From: an uncultured Pelagibacteraceae bacterium
GTDB lineage: Bacteria; Pseudomonadota; Alphaproteobacteria; Pelagibacterales; Pelagibacteraceae
DNA: 34,391 nt
Direction of reading: 5' to 3'
Assembly: GCA_902619495.1 (NCBI GenBank)
Contig: CACNEM010000007.1
Coordinates: forward strand, 1 to 34,391
Numbering within the stretch: the first letter of the stretch is position 1; each line of letters opens with the position of its first letter. The notes under the pieces are model-generated. The model did not search any database, was not told where the DNA came from, and saw only the letters and a list, made by a program, of their open reading frames with translations. The position numbers and the translations under genes are program-made. Positions 1 through 13,731 of the stretch are shown here, piece by piece.

Positions 1-1687
1 TTTTTATTTGTGATGATCCAGTTTTTCCAGCAAAAGTAAATTTTGGATTTTCTAATCTATGTCTGTAAGAAGTTCCACCTGGCTCATTCGATGATGAAAA
101 CATTGCATCTTTAATTAAATTTATATGTTCTTGATTTTTAAATAAAGGTTTCAAATTGAAATTTGAAACTAGTAAGTCAGTTGGGAGAGGATCATTTGGA
201 TTTTCATTTTTATGTTTCAAATAATTTCTAAGATTATCGTTTTTTTCATCAAATATTATTCTTGGTTTTATTTCAAAACCTCCATTTGCAATTTGAGCTG
301 TCATTAAACATAGTTGCAACGGTGTGCTTTGGAAGTAACCTTGGCCTATTCCTGAGTGAAGAGTTTCACCTAGATACCAATTTTGTCCAATAAATTTTTT
401 CTTCCATTTTGTATTTGGAACTACTCCTGATCTTTCCTCAATAAAATCGTTTAAAACTTTTTTTCCTAAACCAAATCGTTTCGCAGTTTCTGATAGTCGA
501 TCAACACCGAGTTTTCTAGCGACTTCATAAAAATAAACGTCACATGATCTTTGGATTCCTTTTCTTAGATTTACTATGCCATGTCCATCTTTTTCCCAAC
601 AATGAAATTTTTCTCCATATAACTCTATTTTACCTTTGCACGTAAAAGTATCTAATGGTCTAATAATTTTGTTTTCTAAAGCACTTAGCGCTACCAAAGT
701 CTTAATTGTAGATCCAGGGGGATATAATCCTGCTAATGCTTTATTCGCTAAAGGTTTCTTTTCATCTTTTATTAAACTATTCCAGTAAGCTTTATCTAAT
801 CCATGAACAAATTCATTAGGCTCAAAAGTAGGTGAAGAAACTAAAGATACAATATCTCCATTATAAACGTCCATCACACATACTGCGGCTGCTTTATCTT
901 TTAATAGTTCATTAGTAAATTTTTGGACCTCGTAATCTAAAGTTGTTTTAAAGCTTTTACCTGCTTGACCTTCATCAATTTTGATTTCTCTTATTCTTTT
1001 ACCATAAGCATTAACTTCATAACGTTGATAACCAACCTTACCAATTATCTGTTCATCTAATTTTCTTTCCAAACCAGTTTTTCCAACAGCCATTCCTGGT
1101 ACAGCTAAATCTTTGAGGTATTCTTTTGTTTGTAAATCTTTTGTGCTTATTTGCGAAACATAACCTAAAATATGAGCTGAAGAATTATCAGGATAAGTTC
1201 TTGCAACAGACACAATAGGTTCTACGCCTTCAAGTTCATGTAAAAATAAATTTATTCTTGAAAAATCAGCCCAAGTTAAATTTTCAGAAACTATTACAGG
1301 TTCCCAGGGTTTTTGTTTCTTTATTACCCTTTTTAAGTAAGAAACTTTTCTATCAGTGATATTTAAAATTGCCTTTAATCTTACAAACAAATTATCCAGG
1401 TCTTTGGCGTTTTCTGGAACTAAATGTACTTGGTAAAGTGGTTCACTTGATGCAATTTCTATATCAAAGAAATCTTTTATTGCCCCTCTTTCAGGTGCCA
1501 ACTTCCATTCTCTAAATCTATTTTTATCAGATAATGATTTGTATTTAGTTGCTTGGTTAATCTGAAGAGAGATAAGTCTTCCTACTAAACCTACCATCAC
1601 AACAGCTTTTGCAGCAGTTATTAAAAACATTCTTCTACTTATAAGTTTTGATTTAATTACAGTATTACCTGAACCAGGACTAAGCAT
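1..1687 (-). CDS. mrdA: Penicillin-binding protein 2 (PBP2), 3' end cut by window
   Basis: This is a class B peptidoglycan transpeptidase of the elongation machinery. It cross-links new wall during rod growth and is anchored in the inner membrane with its catalytic domain in the periplasm. The open frame runs 562 codons from the ATG at 1687 to the window edge. A single N-terminal hydrophobic segment lies near residues 20-36. All three active-site motifs are readable: SxxK as PPGSTIK with Ser326 and Lys329, the second motif as RSCD with Ser381, and KTG at residues 555-557. The gene overlaps the end of mreD by 8 bases, fixing the start and implying translational coupling in mreBCD-mrdA. Only the last few dozen residues are missing. 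Assignment is firm. Confidence 0.93.
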   Translation of the reverse strand, partial: MLSPGSGNTVIKSKLISRRMFLITAAKAVVMVGLVGRLISLQINQATKYKSLSDKNRFREWKLAPERGAIKDFFDIEIASSEPLYQVHLVPENAKDLDNLFVRLKAILNITDRKVSYLKRVIKKQKPWEPVIVSENLTWADFSRINLFLHELEGVEPIVSVARTYPDNSSAHILGYVSQISTKDLQTKEYLKDLAVPGMAVGKTGLERKLDEQIIGKVGYQRYEVNAYGKRIREIKIDEGQAGKSFKTTLDYEVQKFTNELLKDKAAAVCVMDVYNGDIVSLVSSPTFEPNEFVHGLDKAYWNSLIKDEKKPLANKALAGLYPPGSTIKTLVALSALENKIIRPLDTFTCKGKIELYGEKFHCWEKDGHGIVNLRKGIQRSCDVYFYEVARKLGVDRLSETAKRFGLGKKVLNDFIEERSGVVPNTKWKKKFIGQNWYLGETLHSGIGQGYFQSTPLQLCLMTAQIANGGFEIKPRIIFDEKNDNLRNYLKHKNENPNDPLPTDLLVSNFNLKPLFKNQEHINLIKDAMFSSSNEPGGTSYRHRLENPKFTFAGKTGSSQIK

Positions 1688-2192
1688 CTTGAACTCCTAT
1701 GAAACTCATTTGATAAAGATTAAAAAGAAACCAAAAAACTGGGAATAAAAACAGAGTAAAAAAAGTATTATAACTAATTTTTGCATAAGAAATTGTAATG
1801 TCTGAAAAATTATTAAGTAAAGAAAAGAAAAGTAAATTAGCAAATAGCAAAGCTATTAGAAAGGTGAACCAGTCTGAAGCGATTGTGGTATTAACACTTT
1901 TGTTTCTAACATAATTTCCTACAAAACAAACTACTAGGTAAGATAGTGAACTAATACCTAATGGAAACCCCATCACTACATCATTAATAAGTCCTGCAAG
2001 AAAAATATGTCCTGTTCCCATTAGATTAGGGCGTTTTATAATCCAAAAATAAATTATTATGATTTGTAAGTTCAAAGATAAAATTTCAAAAAGTTTTTCT
2101 AAATTTGTATCTATTTCACTTATAGATAGATAATACAGCAAGAGTAAAGGACCGGATGCAAATAATTTATTTAATATATTTCCTTTTGCCAT
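1680..2192 (-). CDS. mreD: Rod shape-determining protein MreD
   Basis: MreD is a small multi-pass inner-membrane protein of the elongasome, linking MreC and PBP2/RodA to the MreB filaments. The 170-residue product is almost wholly hydrophobic with about five predicted membrane segments, and its length suits the family. Sequence conservation in MreD is weak, so the call rests mainly on position: it lies directly between mreC and mrdA. Its ATG shares one base with the mreC stop (TAATG), and its own end overlaps mrdA by 8 bases. The segment FLAGLINDVVMGFPLGISSL matches the usual MreD pattern of a gly/pro-rich turn after a membrane helix. Confidence 0.88.
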   Translation of the reverse strand: MAKGNILNKLFASGPLLLLYYLSISEIDTNLEKLFEILSLNLQIIIIYFWIIKRPNLMGTGHIFLAGLINDVVMGFPLGISSLSYLVVCFVGNYVRNKSVNTTIASDWFTFLIALLFANLLFFSLLNNFSDITISYAKISYNTFFTLFLFPVFWFLFNLYQMSFIGVQDA

Positions 2193-3037
2193 TAAAAAAC
2201 TTCCTTTGTTGGTTTTATTAAGTTTACAGTCACAAAAGATAATTGATTAGGATCCACGAATAATTCAACTTCTCCATTCTCTGTGGTTTTTCCGATAGGT
2301 GTTCCTGCATTAAAGATTCCATCTTTTCCAGATGCAAATACATTAGTATTTTCTAAAATTTCATAATCTTCAGGCAAGTATTCTAAATTAGGATTTTTAC
2401 CACCACTGCCAGATAGGATGGCTTGAGCGCCTTCATCCAATGTTACTGGAATTCTGCTGTTAAGATCATTAAGTAATAATACTCTCGACGATAAATAATT
2501 GGTTTCAACGACTCTTCCAACTAAATAATTGTCTTTAGTGACTGGCATGCCTTTAAGAATACCAATTCTTGTTCCTTTATTAATTATAATTGACTTTAGA
2601 AAAGGGCTATTTTTATCAACCAGAACTTTTGCTAGAATAATATTAGTTAGATTTTTATTAAAATATTCTGTTTCTAGGATTTTTTGTAAATTCTTATTTT
2701 CATCAGACAAAAATTCAACGTTTAACTCAAGAGACTTATATTTTTCTAGCTGTTCCTTTAATTTCTTGTTTTCTTCTCTGACACTTAAATAACTTGATAT
2801 ATCCTTACCTGCTTGAGGAAAAAATCTAGTTGGTGTTGAGGCCAAAAAAGTTACTCGATAAACTACATCATTTATAAAGCCTCTAATAGGTTTCGTAAAT
2901 TTTACGCCATAAACATCTAGAAAAAAAATTATAAGAGCCAAAAATATTAATGAGAGAACTGAAAATTTTTGAGCCCCTCCTCTTTGAAGAAGAGCAGAAC
3001 GAAAAGCTATACTAAAATCATCTCTACTAACTGACAT
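2192..3037 (-). CDS. mreC: Rod shape-determining protein MreC
   Basis: MreC is a bitopic membrane protein whose periplasmic part contacts PBP2 and helps activate the elongasome. The 281-residue product has a short cytoplasmic N-terminus, one membrane helix near residues 27-44, a charged coiled-coil stretch around residues 85-120, and a C-terminal beta-rich domain with the typical pattern VVETNYLSSRVLLLNDLNSR. Length is normal for the family. It lies 19 bases after mreB and is coupled to mreD by a TAATG stop/start. Confidence 0.92.
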   Translation of the reverse strand: MSVSRDDFSIAFRSALLQRGGAQKFSVLSLIFLALIIFFLDVYGVKFTKPIRGFINDVVYRVTFLASTPTRFFPQAGKDISSYLSVREENKKLKEQLEKYKSLELNVEFLSDENKNLQKILETEYFNKNLTNIILAKVLVDKNSPFLKSIIINKGTRIGILKGMPVTKDNYLVGRVVETNYLSSRVLLLNDLNSRIPVTLDEGAQAILSGSGGKNPNLEYLPEDYEILENTNVFASGKDGIFNAGTPIGKTTENGEVELFVDPNQLSFVTVNLIKPTKEVF

Positions 3038-3056
3038 TTATTCATTAAAAAATAAA

Positions 3057-5664
<2,608 letters not shown>

Positions 5665-5697
5665 AGCTTAATATTTTTTAAAAATTTAAAGCTTCTC

Positions 5698-5725
5698 ATA
5701 TTACAATCAAAGCTAGAATTTGCAA
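5698..5725 (-). promoter_or_regulatory. Putative sigma70-type promoter for leuA
   Basis: On the minus strand TTGCAA (5725-5720) is followed after 16 bases by TAATAT (5703-5698). Transcription would start near 5691, about 27 bases before the leuA ATG. This lies in the only gap over 40 bases in the hflK-to-mrdA block, which supports an independent start for leuA and possibly the mre genes. The AT-richness makes chance matches likely. Confidence 0.4.
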
Positions 5726-5767
5726 ATAATTATGTAGTTCAACTTAGTGTTTTAGACTCAGATTGGG

Positions 5768-7337
<1,570 letters not shown>

Positions 7338-7338
<1 letters not shown>

Positions 7339-9104
7339 TAAACTAAAACTTTCCCTTCATCTGAAATTTCTTCCTCTTCTTCTGGACCTAAGATCATTTG
7401 ATTGTGTGGTTTACCTGAAGGAATCATTGGGAAACAGTTTTCTGCTTTGTCAACAACACAGTCAAATATGACTGGCTTATCAATATTTATCATTTCTTTA
7501 ATTTTTTCATCTAATTCTGATGGTGTTTTTGCTCTTATACCAACACATCCATATGACTCGGCAAGCTTAACAAAGTCTGGCAATGCAGCTGTATAACTTT
7601 CGGAATAATTTTTTTCGTGTAAAAGTTCTTGCCATTGACGAACCATACCCATGTACTCGTTATTTAAAATGAATATTTTAATTGGTAATCTATATTGAAC
7701 GGCAGTAGACATTTCTTGCATTGTCATCAAAACAGATGCTTCTCCAGCAATATCAACTACTAGTTTCCCAGGATTTGCAATTTGAACTCCAATAGCTGCT
7801 GGGAGCCCATATCCCATCGTGCCAAGACCTCCAGATGTCATCCATCTATTTGGTTTATTAAATTTATAATGTTGAGCTGCCCACATTTGATGCTGACCCA
7901 CTTCAGTAGTAATAAACGTATCTTGATTTTTTGTTAATTCATACAATCTTTGAACTGCATGTTGGGGTTTAATAATTGTATCACTATTAGTAAAGTTTAA
8001 AGATTTTTTTTCTCTCCATTTTTCAATTTGTTCCCACCATTTAGACGTTTTTTGCTTGTTAGAATTAACAAAGTTTTTATTTTTTTCTTTGAATCTTTTA
8101 ATTAAAGATTTTAAAAGTGTAGTAACATCACTAACAATAGCTAAATCTACTTTAATATTTTTTCCAATTGATGATGGATCAATATCAACATGAATTTTTT
8201 TTGAACGAGGTGAGAATTCATCAACCTTTCCAGTAATTCTATCGTCGAACCTTGCACCAATATTTATCATTAAATCACAATCATGCATCGCATTGTTTGC
8301 TTCATAAGTTCCGTGCATACCTAGCATGCCTAAAAATTGTGGATCGTCACCAGGATATGCTCCAAGGCCTTGTAGAGTTGATGTTATTGGAAACCCAGTT
8401 AAAGAAACTAATTCTCTTAAATGTTTGCTCGCGTCAGGTCCAGAATTAATAACTCCTCCGCCAGTATAAAAAATAGGCTTAGAAGATTTTTTTATAAGAT
8501 CAATAAACTTATCTAATTCAGAGTTAGGTATTTTATAAGTAGCTTTACCATTAAGTTTTTTTTTAAGTGTATTCTTGAAAAATTTGTATTTACCTTTTTT
8601 AAATTGTATGTCTTTTGGAATATCGATTAAAACTGGTCCAGGCCTACCCGTGGTTGCTACCTCGAATGCTAAATGTAAAATTCTTGAAAGATCATTTACA
8701 TCTTTAACAAGCCAATTATGTTTTGTACAAGGTCGCGTTATTCCAGTTGTATCACACTCCTGAAAAGCATCTGTTCCTATTAAATGGGTTGGTACTTGTC
8801 CTGATATACAAACAAGAGGAATCGAGTCCATGTAAGCATCTGTAAGAGCTGTTACTGCATTAGTGGCACCAGGCCCGGAAGTTACTAATAATACTCCTGG
8901 CTTACCACTCGACCTCGCGTACCCCTCTGCGGAATGACCTGCGCCTTGCTCGTGTCTTGCTAAAATATGTTTTATAGATTTATGATTTTTTAATTCATCA
9001 TAAATTGGCAATACAGCACCTCCAGGGTAACCAAAAATATATTCAACTTTTTGGTCTTCTAGTGCTTTAAATACAATTTCTGCTCCGCTAAATAATTTTG
9101 GCAT
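7338..9104 (-). CDS. ilvB: Acetolactate synthase, large catalytic subunit
   Basis: This ThDP-, FAD- and Mg-dependent enzyme condenses pyruvate with pyruvate or 2-oxobutyrate at the head of valine, leucine and isoleucine synthesis. At 588 residues it is full length. The N-terminal PYR domain has GYPGGAVLPIYDEL and the catalytic Glu52 in RHEQGAGH. The C-terminal PP domain has the ThDP motif with Glu in place of the common Asp (AGEASVLM ... LNN) followed by GMVRQWQ, a known variant style in alphaproteobacterial AHAS as far as I recall. It lies 37 bases after miaA. Confidence 0.96.
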
Positions 9105-9141
9105 TCATACAATCTAGCCTAGAAATGATTTGCGTCAAGTT

Positions 9142-10059
9142 TTAGCTGACGACTTTTAATGATTTTTTTAGAAGAATTGAGAAATTTTTCGAATAAAGCT
9201 TATTCCAATTCTTCATATGGCCTCTTGCCCAAGTATTTTGTCTCTTAGCGTATTGTCTGGTCTTTATATTGATAAGGTCTTTGCATTGGTCTAGCGAGAT
9301 TGATCTCTTCAAAAAATCATTGATTTCTTGAACACCTATTAGTTTATTCGCTGATAAACTTTTTTTAATTTTAAGTTTATTGAATTTTCTTACTTCATTA
9401 ATACATTGATTTTTAATCATTAGCTCTGTCCTTTGAGAAATTTTTTTTAACAATTCTTCCCTTGGAATATCAATGAATATTTTTTTTATTTCAAAATCTA
9501 AAAAATCAGATTTTGTATTGGTAAACCAGTCAAGTAATGATTTTTTTGTTTTAATCTTTACTTCATAAGCTCTTTGAATTCTTTGTGAGTCAGTTGGAAG
9601 AATTCTGCCCTTAATTTTAGGATCAAGTTTAAGTAGAAGATCATAAAATCTTTTAAAGCCGATTTTTTTATACAAATTTCTGACTTTATTTCTTGTTTTT
9701 AAATCTATATTAGGAATTTTACTTATACCTTTTGTAATCGTATTAAAATAAAGGCCAGTTCCTCCGACAACTATTGGAATTTTTTTCTTTTTCAAACAAA
9801 AATTAATTTTTTTTTTTGCTTGTTTAAGCCAGTCTCCTGCAGAAAAATATCTTTTAACTGAAATTACCCCATAAAGATGGTGTTTGATCTTTTGAGTATC
9901 ACTTGAACTTGGGCGAGATGACAAGATTTTAAATTCTTTAAATACTTGCATACTGTCCGCATTAATAATTTCTCCATTTAATTTTCTGGCTAAACTAATT
10001 GCTAGTTTTGATTTTCCTGATGCTGTGGGTCCAGCTAAAAGAATAATTTTTTTTGACAA
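9142..10059 (-). CDS. miaA: tRNA dimethylallyltransferase
   Basis: MiaA transfers a dimethylallyl group to A37 of tRNAs reading UNN codons. The 305-residue product has the P-loop GPTASGKS at residues 10-17 and the family motif ADSMQ (Asp35-Gln38). The C-terminal region contains the RQYAKRQNTW motif that contacts tRNA. Only one base separates it from the upstream degP-like gene, so the two are almost certainly cotranscribed. An inverted repeat with arms 9133-9137 and 9147-9151 straddles its stop codon but lacks a U-tract. Confidence 0.95.
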   Translation of the reverse strand: MSKKIILLAGPTASGKSKLAISLARKLNGEIINADSMQVFKEFKILSSRPSSSDTQKIKHHLYGVISVKRYFSAGDWLKQAKKKINFCLKKKKIPIVVGGTGLYFNTITKGISKIPNIDLKTRNKVRNLYKKIGFKRFYDLLLKLDPKIKGRILPTDSQRIQRAYEVKIKTKKSLLDWFTNTKSDFLDFEIKKIFIDIPREELLKKISQRTELMIKNQCINEVRKFNKLKIKKSLSANKLIGVQEINDFLKRSISLDQCKDLINIKTRQYAKRQNTWARGHMKNWNKLYSKNFSILLKKSLKVVS

Positions 10060-10060
10060 A

Positions 10061-11464
10061 CTAATTTATTTTAACACCTAAGTATCGTCTTCGATTATCT
10101 TTATTAATTATTGTTAATAATAATGTTTTCTCACCTTTCTTAAAAAAACCTTCAACTTTTCTTTTAAGATCAGAAGAATTTTTTACAGAAGTTTTTTGAA
10201 CTTCGATAATTATGTCATTAACACTTAATAAATTATACAAAGGACTACGATTTGAGATATCTGTTATTACTACTCCTGTAGTCTTTTTATTTAAATTTCT
10301 TGAAGAAATATCTTCGTTTGTGATTTCTCTCACTGCTATTTTTAAATTCTCAATATCAATATCTTTTTTAACTTTTTGAGGTTTTGTTTCTTTAAATTCT
10401 TCAGAAGTTTCAAGTCTACCAAGAATCAGTCTTTTGGAAATTAATCTTTTATTTCTCCAAATTTTTAATTCAACACTTTTGCCAACCTCAGTGCTTGCAA
10501 CAACATTTGGAAGTTTTTTCATTGTATTAATTCTTGTGCCGTCAAATTCCAATATAATATCTCCAGCTTTAATTCCTGCTTTTTCCGCAGGACTATTTTT
10601 TCCTACACTTGCAACTAATGCACCCTCAGGTTTTTTTAATTTTTCTACTTCAGCAATCTCTTTACTTACTTCTTGTATTCTTACACCCAACCAACCTCTT
10701 TTTGTCTCTCCAAATTTTAATAACTGATCTATAACATTTGATGCTGCGTTAGCTGGAATAGCAAAACCAATTCCAATAGAACCTGACTGACCAGGAGCTA
10801 TAATTGCAGTATTAATCCCTATTACTTCTCCTTTCATATTAAATAAAGGTCCACCGGAGTTACCTCGGTTTATTGAAGCATCAGTTTGAATAAAATCCTC
10901 ATATCTTGTTAGTCCGATCTGTCTGTTTCTAGCAGAAATTATACCAGAGGTTACAGTGCCACCTAAACCAAAAGGATTTCCTATTGCTACAACCCAGTCA
11001 CCAACTCTTGCCTTGCTAGAGTCACCAAATGAAACTGGTTTAAACTTATCATTGGTTTCCATTTTTATAACTGCAATGTCCATATATGGGTCTGCGCCAA
11101 TAACTTTTGCTTCATACTCTTTTTCTCCTACTCTTACTAAAATATCCTCTGCATTAGCAACTACATGATTATTTGTAATAACAATTCCTTTTTCATCTAT
11201 GACAAAACCAGATCCTAGAGATGAAGCTTTTCTCTCTGTTGGTCTTTCAAAATCTTTAAACATTTCTCCAAATGGTGATCCTGGCGGAAACTGAAATGGA
11301 AATTGATTTGTTGTTGTTCTTACGGTTTGAGTTGTAGAAATATTCACTACGGAAGGCATTAATTTTTCAGCTAAATCAGCAAAAGACTCTGGCACAGGTT
11401 TTGCGTTAGCAAACGAGAAATTTATTATTAAAAATAAAATAAGTATCTTTTTAATAGAAGTCAT
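10061..11464 (-). CDS. degP: DegP/HtrA-family periplasmic serine protease
   Basis: This is a periplasmic quality-control protease/chaperone. A signal peptide covers about residues 1-21 (KKILILFLIINFSFANA). The trypsin-like domain has the triad His100 (TNNHVV), Asp129 (DPYMDIAV) and Ser203 (GNSGGPLF). PDZ1 follows at about 250-345 and a second, more divergent PDZ at about 375-465. The 467-residue length fits the family. It abuts the DUF2065 gene without a gap and sits downstream of hflK-hflC, the classical alphaproteobacterial arrangement. Whether it should be called DegP, DegQ or MucD cannot be settled from sequence alone. Confidence 0.93.
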   Translation of the reverse strand: MTSIKKILILFLIINFSFANAKPVPESFADLAEKLMPSVVNISTTQTVRTTTNQFPFQFPPGSPFGEMFKDFERPTERKASSLGSGFVIDEKGIVITNNHVVANAEDILVRVGEKEYEAKVIGADPYMDIAVIKMETNDKFKPVSFGDSSKARVGDWVVAIGNPFGLGGTVTSGIISARNRQIGLTRYEDFIQTDASINRGNSGGPLFNMKGEVIGINTAIIAPGQSGSIGIGFAIPANAASNVIDQLLKFGETKRGWLGVRIQEVSKEIAEVEKLKKPEGALVASVGKNSPAEKAGIKAGDIILEFDGTRINTMKKLPNVVASTEVGKSVELKIWRNKRLISKRLILGRLETSEEFKETKPQKVKKDIDIENLKIAVREITNEDISSRNLNKKTTGVVITDISNRSPLYNLLSVNDIIIEVQKTSVKNSSDLKRKVEGFFKKGEKTLLLTIINKDNRRRYLGVKIN

Positions 11465-11650
11465 TTAACTTTTTATATACCAAATTATTAAAAAACCGAT
11501 AATCAAAAAAACTGTTCCTAATAATCTTAGTTTGTTCTCAGGAGTATTTTTAATTAATTCTAATATGCTTTTAATTCTTGACGGGAAAATGGCTAAAAAC
11601 AGACCTTCCACAAAAAAAATCAAGCCAATTGCTATAATAAACTCGTTCAC
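11465..11650 (-). CDS. DUF2065 (YjeT-like) small membrane protein
   Basis: A 61-residue protein with two membrane helices (about residues 4-21 and 41-58) separated by a short charged loop containing FPSRIK and ENKLRLLG. This is the DUF2065/YjeT pattern, and the family is typically encoded next to hflK-hflC as here. It lies 14 bases after hflC and directly abuts the protease gene. Molecular function is unknown. Its position suggests a role with the HflKC complex. Confidence 0.85.
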   Translation of the reverse strand: MNEFIIAIGLIFFVEGLFLAIFPSRIKSILELIKNTPENKLRLLGTVFLIIGFLIIWYIKS

Positions 11651-11664
11651 GATTTAAATTTTAT

Positions 11665-12540
11665 TTATCTTTTAATATTTGGTTTAATTGACTTACCAAA
11701 AAACTTAAAGAATTCGCTGTCCGGCGATAATACTAGTGAAGTTTCTCCACCTATCAGTGCTTTTTCATATGCTTGCATTGCTCTGTAAAAAGCAAAAAAT
11801 TGTGGGTCTCTTCCGAAGGCATTAGCAAAAATCTTATTTCTTTCACCATCTCCCTCACCTTTCATTATCTCGGACTTTTTATTTGCCTGAGCTAAAATTA
11901 CAGTTACATCTTTATCTGCTGTTGATCTTATTTTTTGTGCAATCTCAGCACCTTGTGCTCTGAATTCTTTTGCTTCTCTTTCTCTTTCGGTTTGCATTCT
12001 TTTATAAATTGCTTCACTGTTGGCAGGTGGTAAATCGGCTCTTTTAATTCTTACATCTACAATATTTATTCCAAAGTTTTTTGCTTCTTCATTTACTTGT
12101 GACTGTATAATCTGCATCTGTCTCGCTCTATCAGTTGATAGTAAAGTTGCTAATTCTTGTGTACCTAGTACACCTCTAATTCTAGAATTAATGATCGTAG
12201 ATAATCTTGATCTTGCAACTCTCTCATTTCCGACTGAAATATAAAACTTTAATGGATCTACAATTTTAAACCTTGCAAATGCGTCAACTATTAATCTTTT
12301 TTGATCAGCTGCAATAACTTCCTCTGGATCGTTATCTAAATTTAAAATTCTTTTATCTAAGTAAACTACGTTCTGAATGAAAGGTAATTTAAAATTTAAT
12401 CCAGCTTTTGTAACAATTTTCTTTGGATCACCAAATTGAAGTACGATTGCCTGGCTAATTTCTTGTACAATAAATAATGATTGGAAAACGACTACTCCAA
12501 CCAATAATATTGCTGGAACTATAAATTTAACGCCTTTCAT
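11665..12540 (-). CDS. hflC: HflC, SPFH-domain FtsH regulator subunit
   Basis: HflC pairs with HflK into a large membrane cage around the FtsH protease and modulates its degradation of membrane proteins. The 291-residue product has an N-terminal membrane anchor at about residues 5-24 and an SPFH/band-7 domain beginning near residue 25 (QAIVLQFGDPKK). A long helical region with EREREAKEFRAQGAE follows. The start shares one base with the hflK stop (TAATG). Confidence 0.95.
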   Translation of the reverse strand: MKGVKFIVPAILLVGVVVFQSLFIVQEISQAIVLQFGDPKKIVTKAGLNFKLPFIQNVVYLDKRILNLDNDPEEVIAADQKRLIVDAFARFKIVDPLKFYISVGNERVARSRLSTIINSRIRGVLGTQELATLLSTDRARQMQIIQSQVNEEAKNFGINIVDVRIKRADLPPANSEAIYKRMQTEREREAKEFRAQGAEIAQKIRSTADKDVTVILAQANKKSEIMKGEGDGERNKIFANAFGRDPQFFAFYRAMQAYEKALIGGETSLVLSPDSEFFKFFGKSIKPNIKR

Positions 12541-13655
12541 TAATTGTTACTCCCTTTTTTTAATTCCGGTAAAGGCAAGTAAGGAACTACACCTGAACCT
12601 GATTCTTTATCAATAATTACTTTATCTATATCTGCTAAAACCTTTTCCATTGTCTCAAGATACATTCTTTCTTGTGTAACTTGTTTTGCGTCTTTATACT
12701 CGTTATAAATTGCTAAAAATCTACTAGCTTCACCCTCAGCTTTCGCTACAACTTCTTTTTTATAAGCTTCTGCTTGTTGTAAAACTTGCTCTGCTTCACC
12801 TCTTGCTCTTGGAATAACATCATTAGCATAAGCCTCTGCTTCGTTTTTAGATCTTTCTCTATCTGCTCTAGCAGCCTGTACATCTCTAAATGCATCTATA
12901 ACTTGCTCAGGTGGGTCTGCTTGTTGAGTTTGAACTTGAGTTAATTGAATTCCTGAACCGTACTCATCTAAAATTAACTGAGCTATCTCTTGGACTTCTA
13001 CCTCAATTTTAGATCTACCTTCAGTTAAAATATTTTGAATTCTATTTTTTGCTATTACCTCTCTCATCGCAGTCTCTGATGCAGCTTTAACTGTTTCAAC
13101 TGGACTTTGAATATTAAATAAAAACTTTTGTGCATCTTTAATTACCCAAAAAACGGAGTAATTTATATCTACAATATTTTCATCTCCGGTTAACATAAGA
13201 CTTTCTTCTGGAACGTTTCCTACACCAGATGATCTCCCGCTATCACTCGCTGGTCTAAAACCAACATCTACACGATTAACTTTTGTAACCTTTGGAGTTA
13301 ATACTCTCTCAAAAGGTGTTGGAAAATGATAATGCAATCCTGGTTGAGTTGTGTTTACATATTTACCAAATCTCAACACGACACCTTGTTCATCAGGTAA
13401 TACTCTGTAGAGACCACTTGCAACATAAAGTAAAGCAATTATTATCAGGCCTATAACTATAGGTCTTGAGCCTCCAGACTTTCCTCCAGAGAACTTATTT
13501 ATGGTTTTTTGAAAATTTTTTATAACATCGTCTATACTTGGCGGATCTTGTCTTGATCCAGATCCATTTCCACCTGGAGAACTTCTTCCACCGTCTCCAC
13601 CCGGAGGAGTTCCCCATGGAGATTGGTTTTTTAAAATCTTATCTTTGAAACTCAT
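12540..13655 (-). CDS. hflK: HflK, SPFH-domain FtsH regulator subunit
   Basis: HflK is the partner of HflC in the FtsH-regulating membrane complex. The 371-residue protein begins with a Gly/Ser/Pro-rich cytoplasmic tail (residues 12-40), typical of HflK, then a membrane helix at about 65-83. The SPFH domain starts at DEQGVVLRFGKY, and the C-terminal helical region is rich in Ala/Glu. It is the first gene of the long minus-strand run. A promoter-like sequence places the transcript start essentially on the ATG. Confidence 0.95.
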   Translation of the reverse strand: MSFKDKILKNQSPWGTPPGGDGGRSSPGGNGSGSRQDPPSIDDVIKNFQKTINKFSGGKSGGSRPIVIGLIIIALLYVASGLYRVLPDEQGVVLRFGKYVNTTQPGLHYHFPTPFERVLTPKVTKVNRVDVGFRPASDSGRSSGVGNVPEESLMLTGDENIVDINYSVFWVIKDAQKFLFNIQSPVETVKAASETAMREVIAKNRIQNILTEGRSKIEVEVQEIAQLILDEYGSGIQLTQVQTQQADPPEQVIDAFRDVQAARADRERSKNEAEAYANDVIPRARGEAEQVLQQAEAYKKEVVAKAEGEASRFLAIYNEYKDAKQVTQERMYLETMEKVLADIDKVIIDKESGSGVVPYLPLPELKKGSNN

Positions 13656-13662
13656 GACACTT

Positions 13663-13690
13663 TATATAGTGACTTTTGTTATAAAAACAA
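13663..13690 (-). promoter_or_regulatory. Putative promoter of hflK, leaderless-type
   Basis: On the minus strand TTGTTT (13690-13685), 16 bases, then TATATA (13668-13663). A start 7 bases downstream would fall at about 13656, next to the A of the hflK ATG at 13655. No Shine-Dalgarno sequence precedes the ATG, which fits a leaderless message. It lies in the 76-bp divergent hflK/mrp gap. Confidence 0.4.
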
Positions 13691-13731
13691 GTTAAGTAAG
13701 AGCGTTATTATGACCATTAACTTATAAAATT

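Noticed and set aside
5665-5697. AGCTT/AAGCT inverted repeat in the leuA leader as an attenuator or riboswitch
   Set aside because: Short, AT-rich arms and no leader peptide with Leu codons or conserved riboswitch core; likely chance.
8252-8449. Plus-strand frame of 65 codons inside ilvB
   Set aside because: Lies wholly in another frame of a well-conserved gene; no start signal and no protein-like pattern. The same reasoning removes the other antisense frames in mreB, leuA, ilvH, degP and hflC.
9133-9151. Inverted repeat CGTCA/TGACG between miaA and ilvB as a terminator or attenuator
   Set aside because: Only 5 bp, 9-base loop, no U-tract, and miaA's stop codon lies within it; no leader peptide seen.
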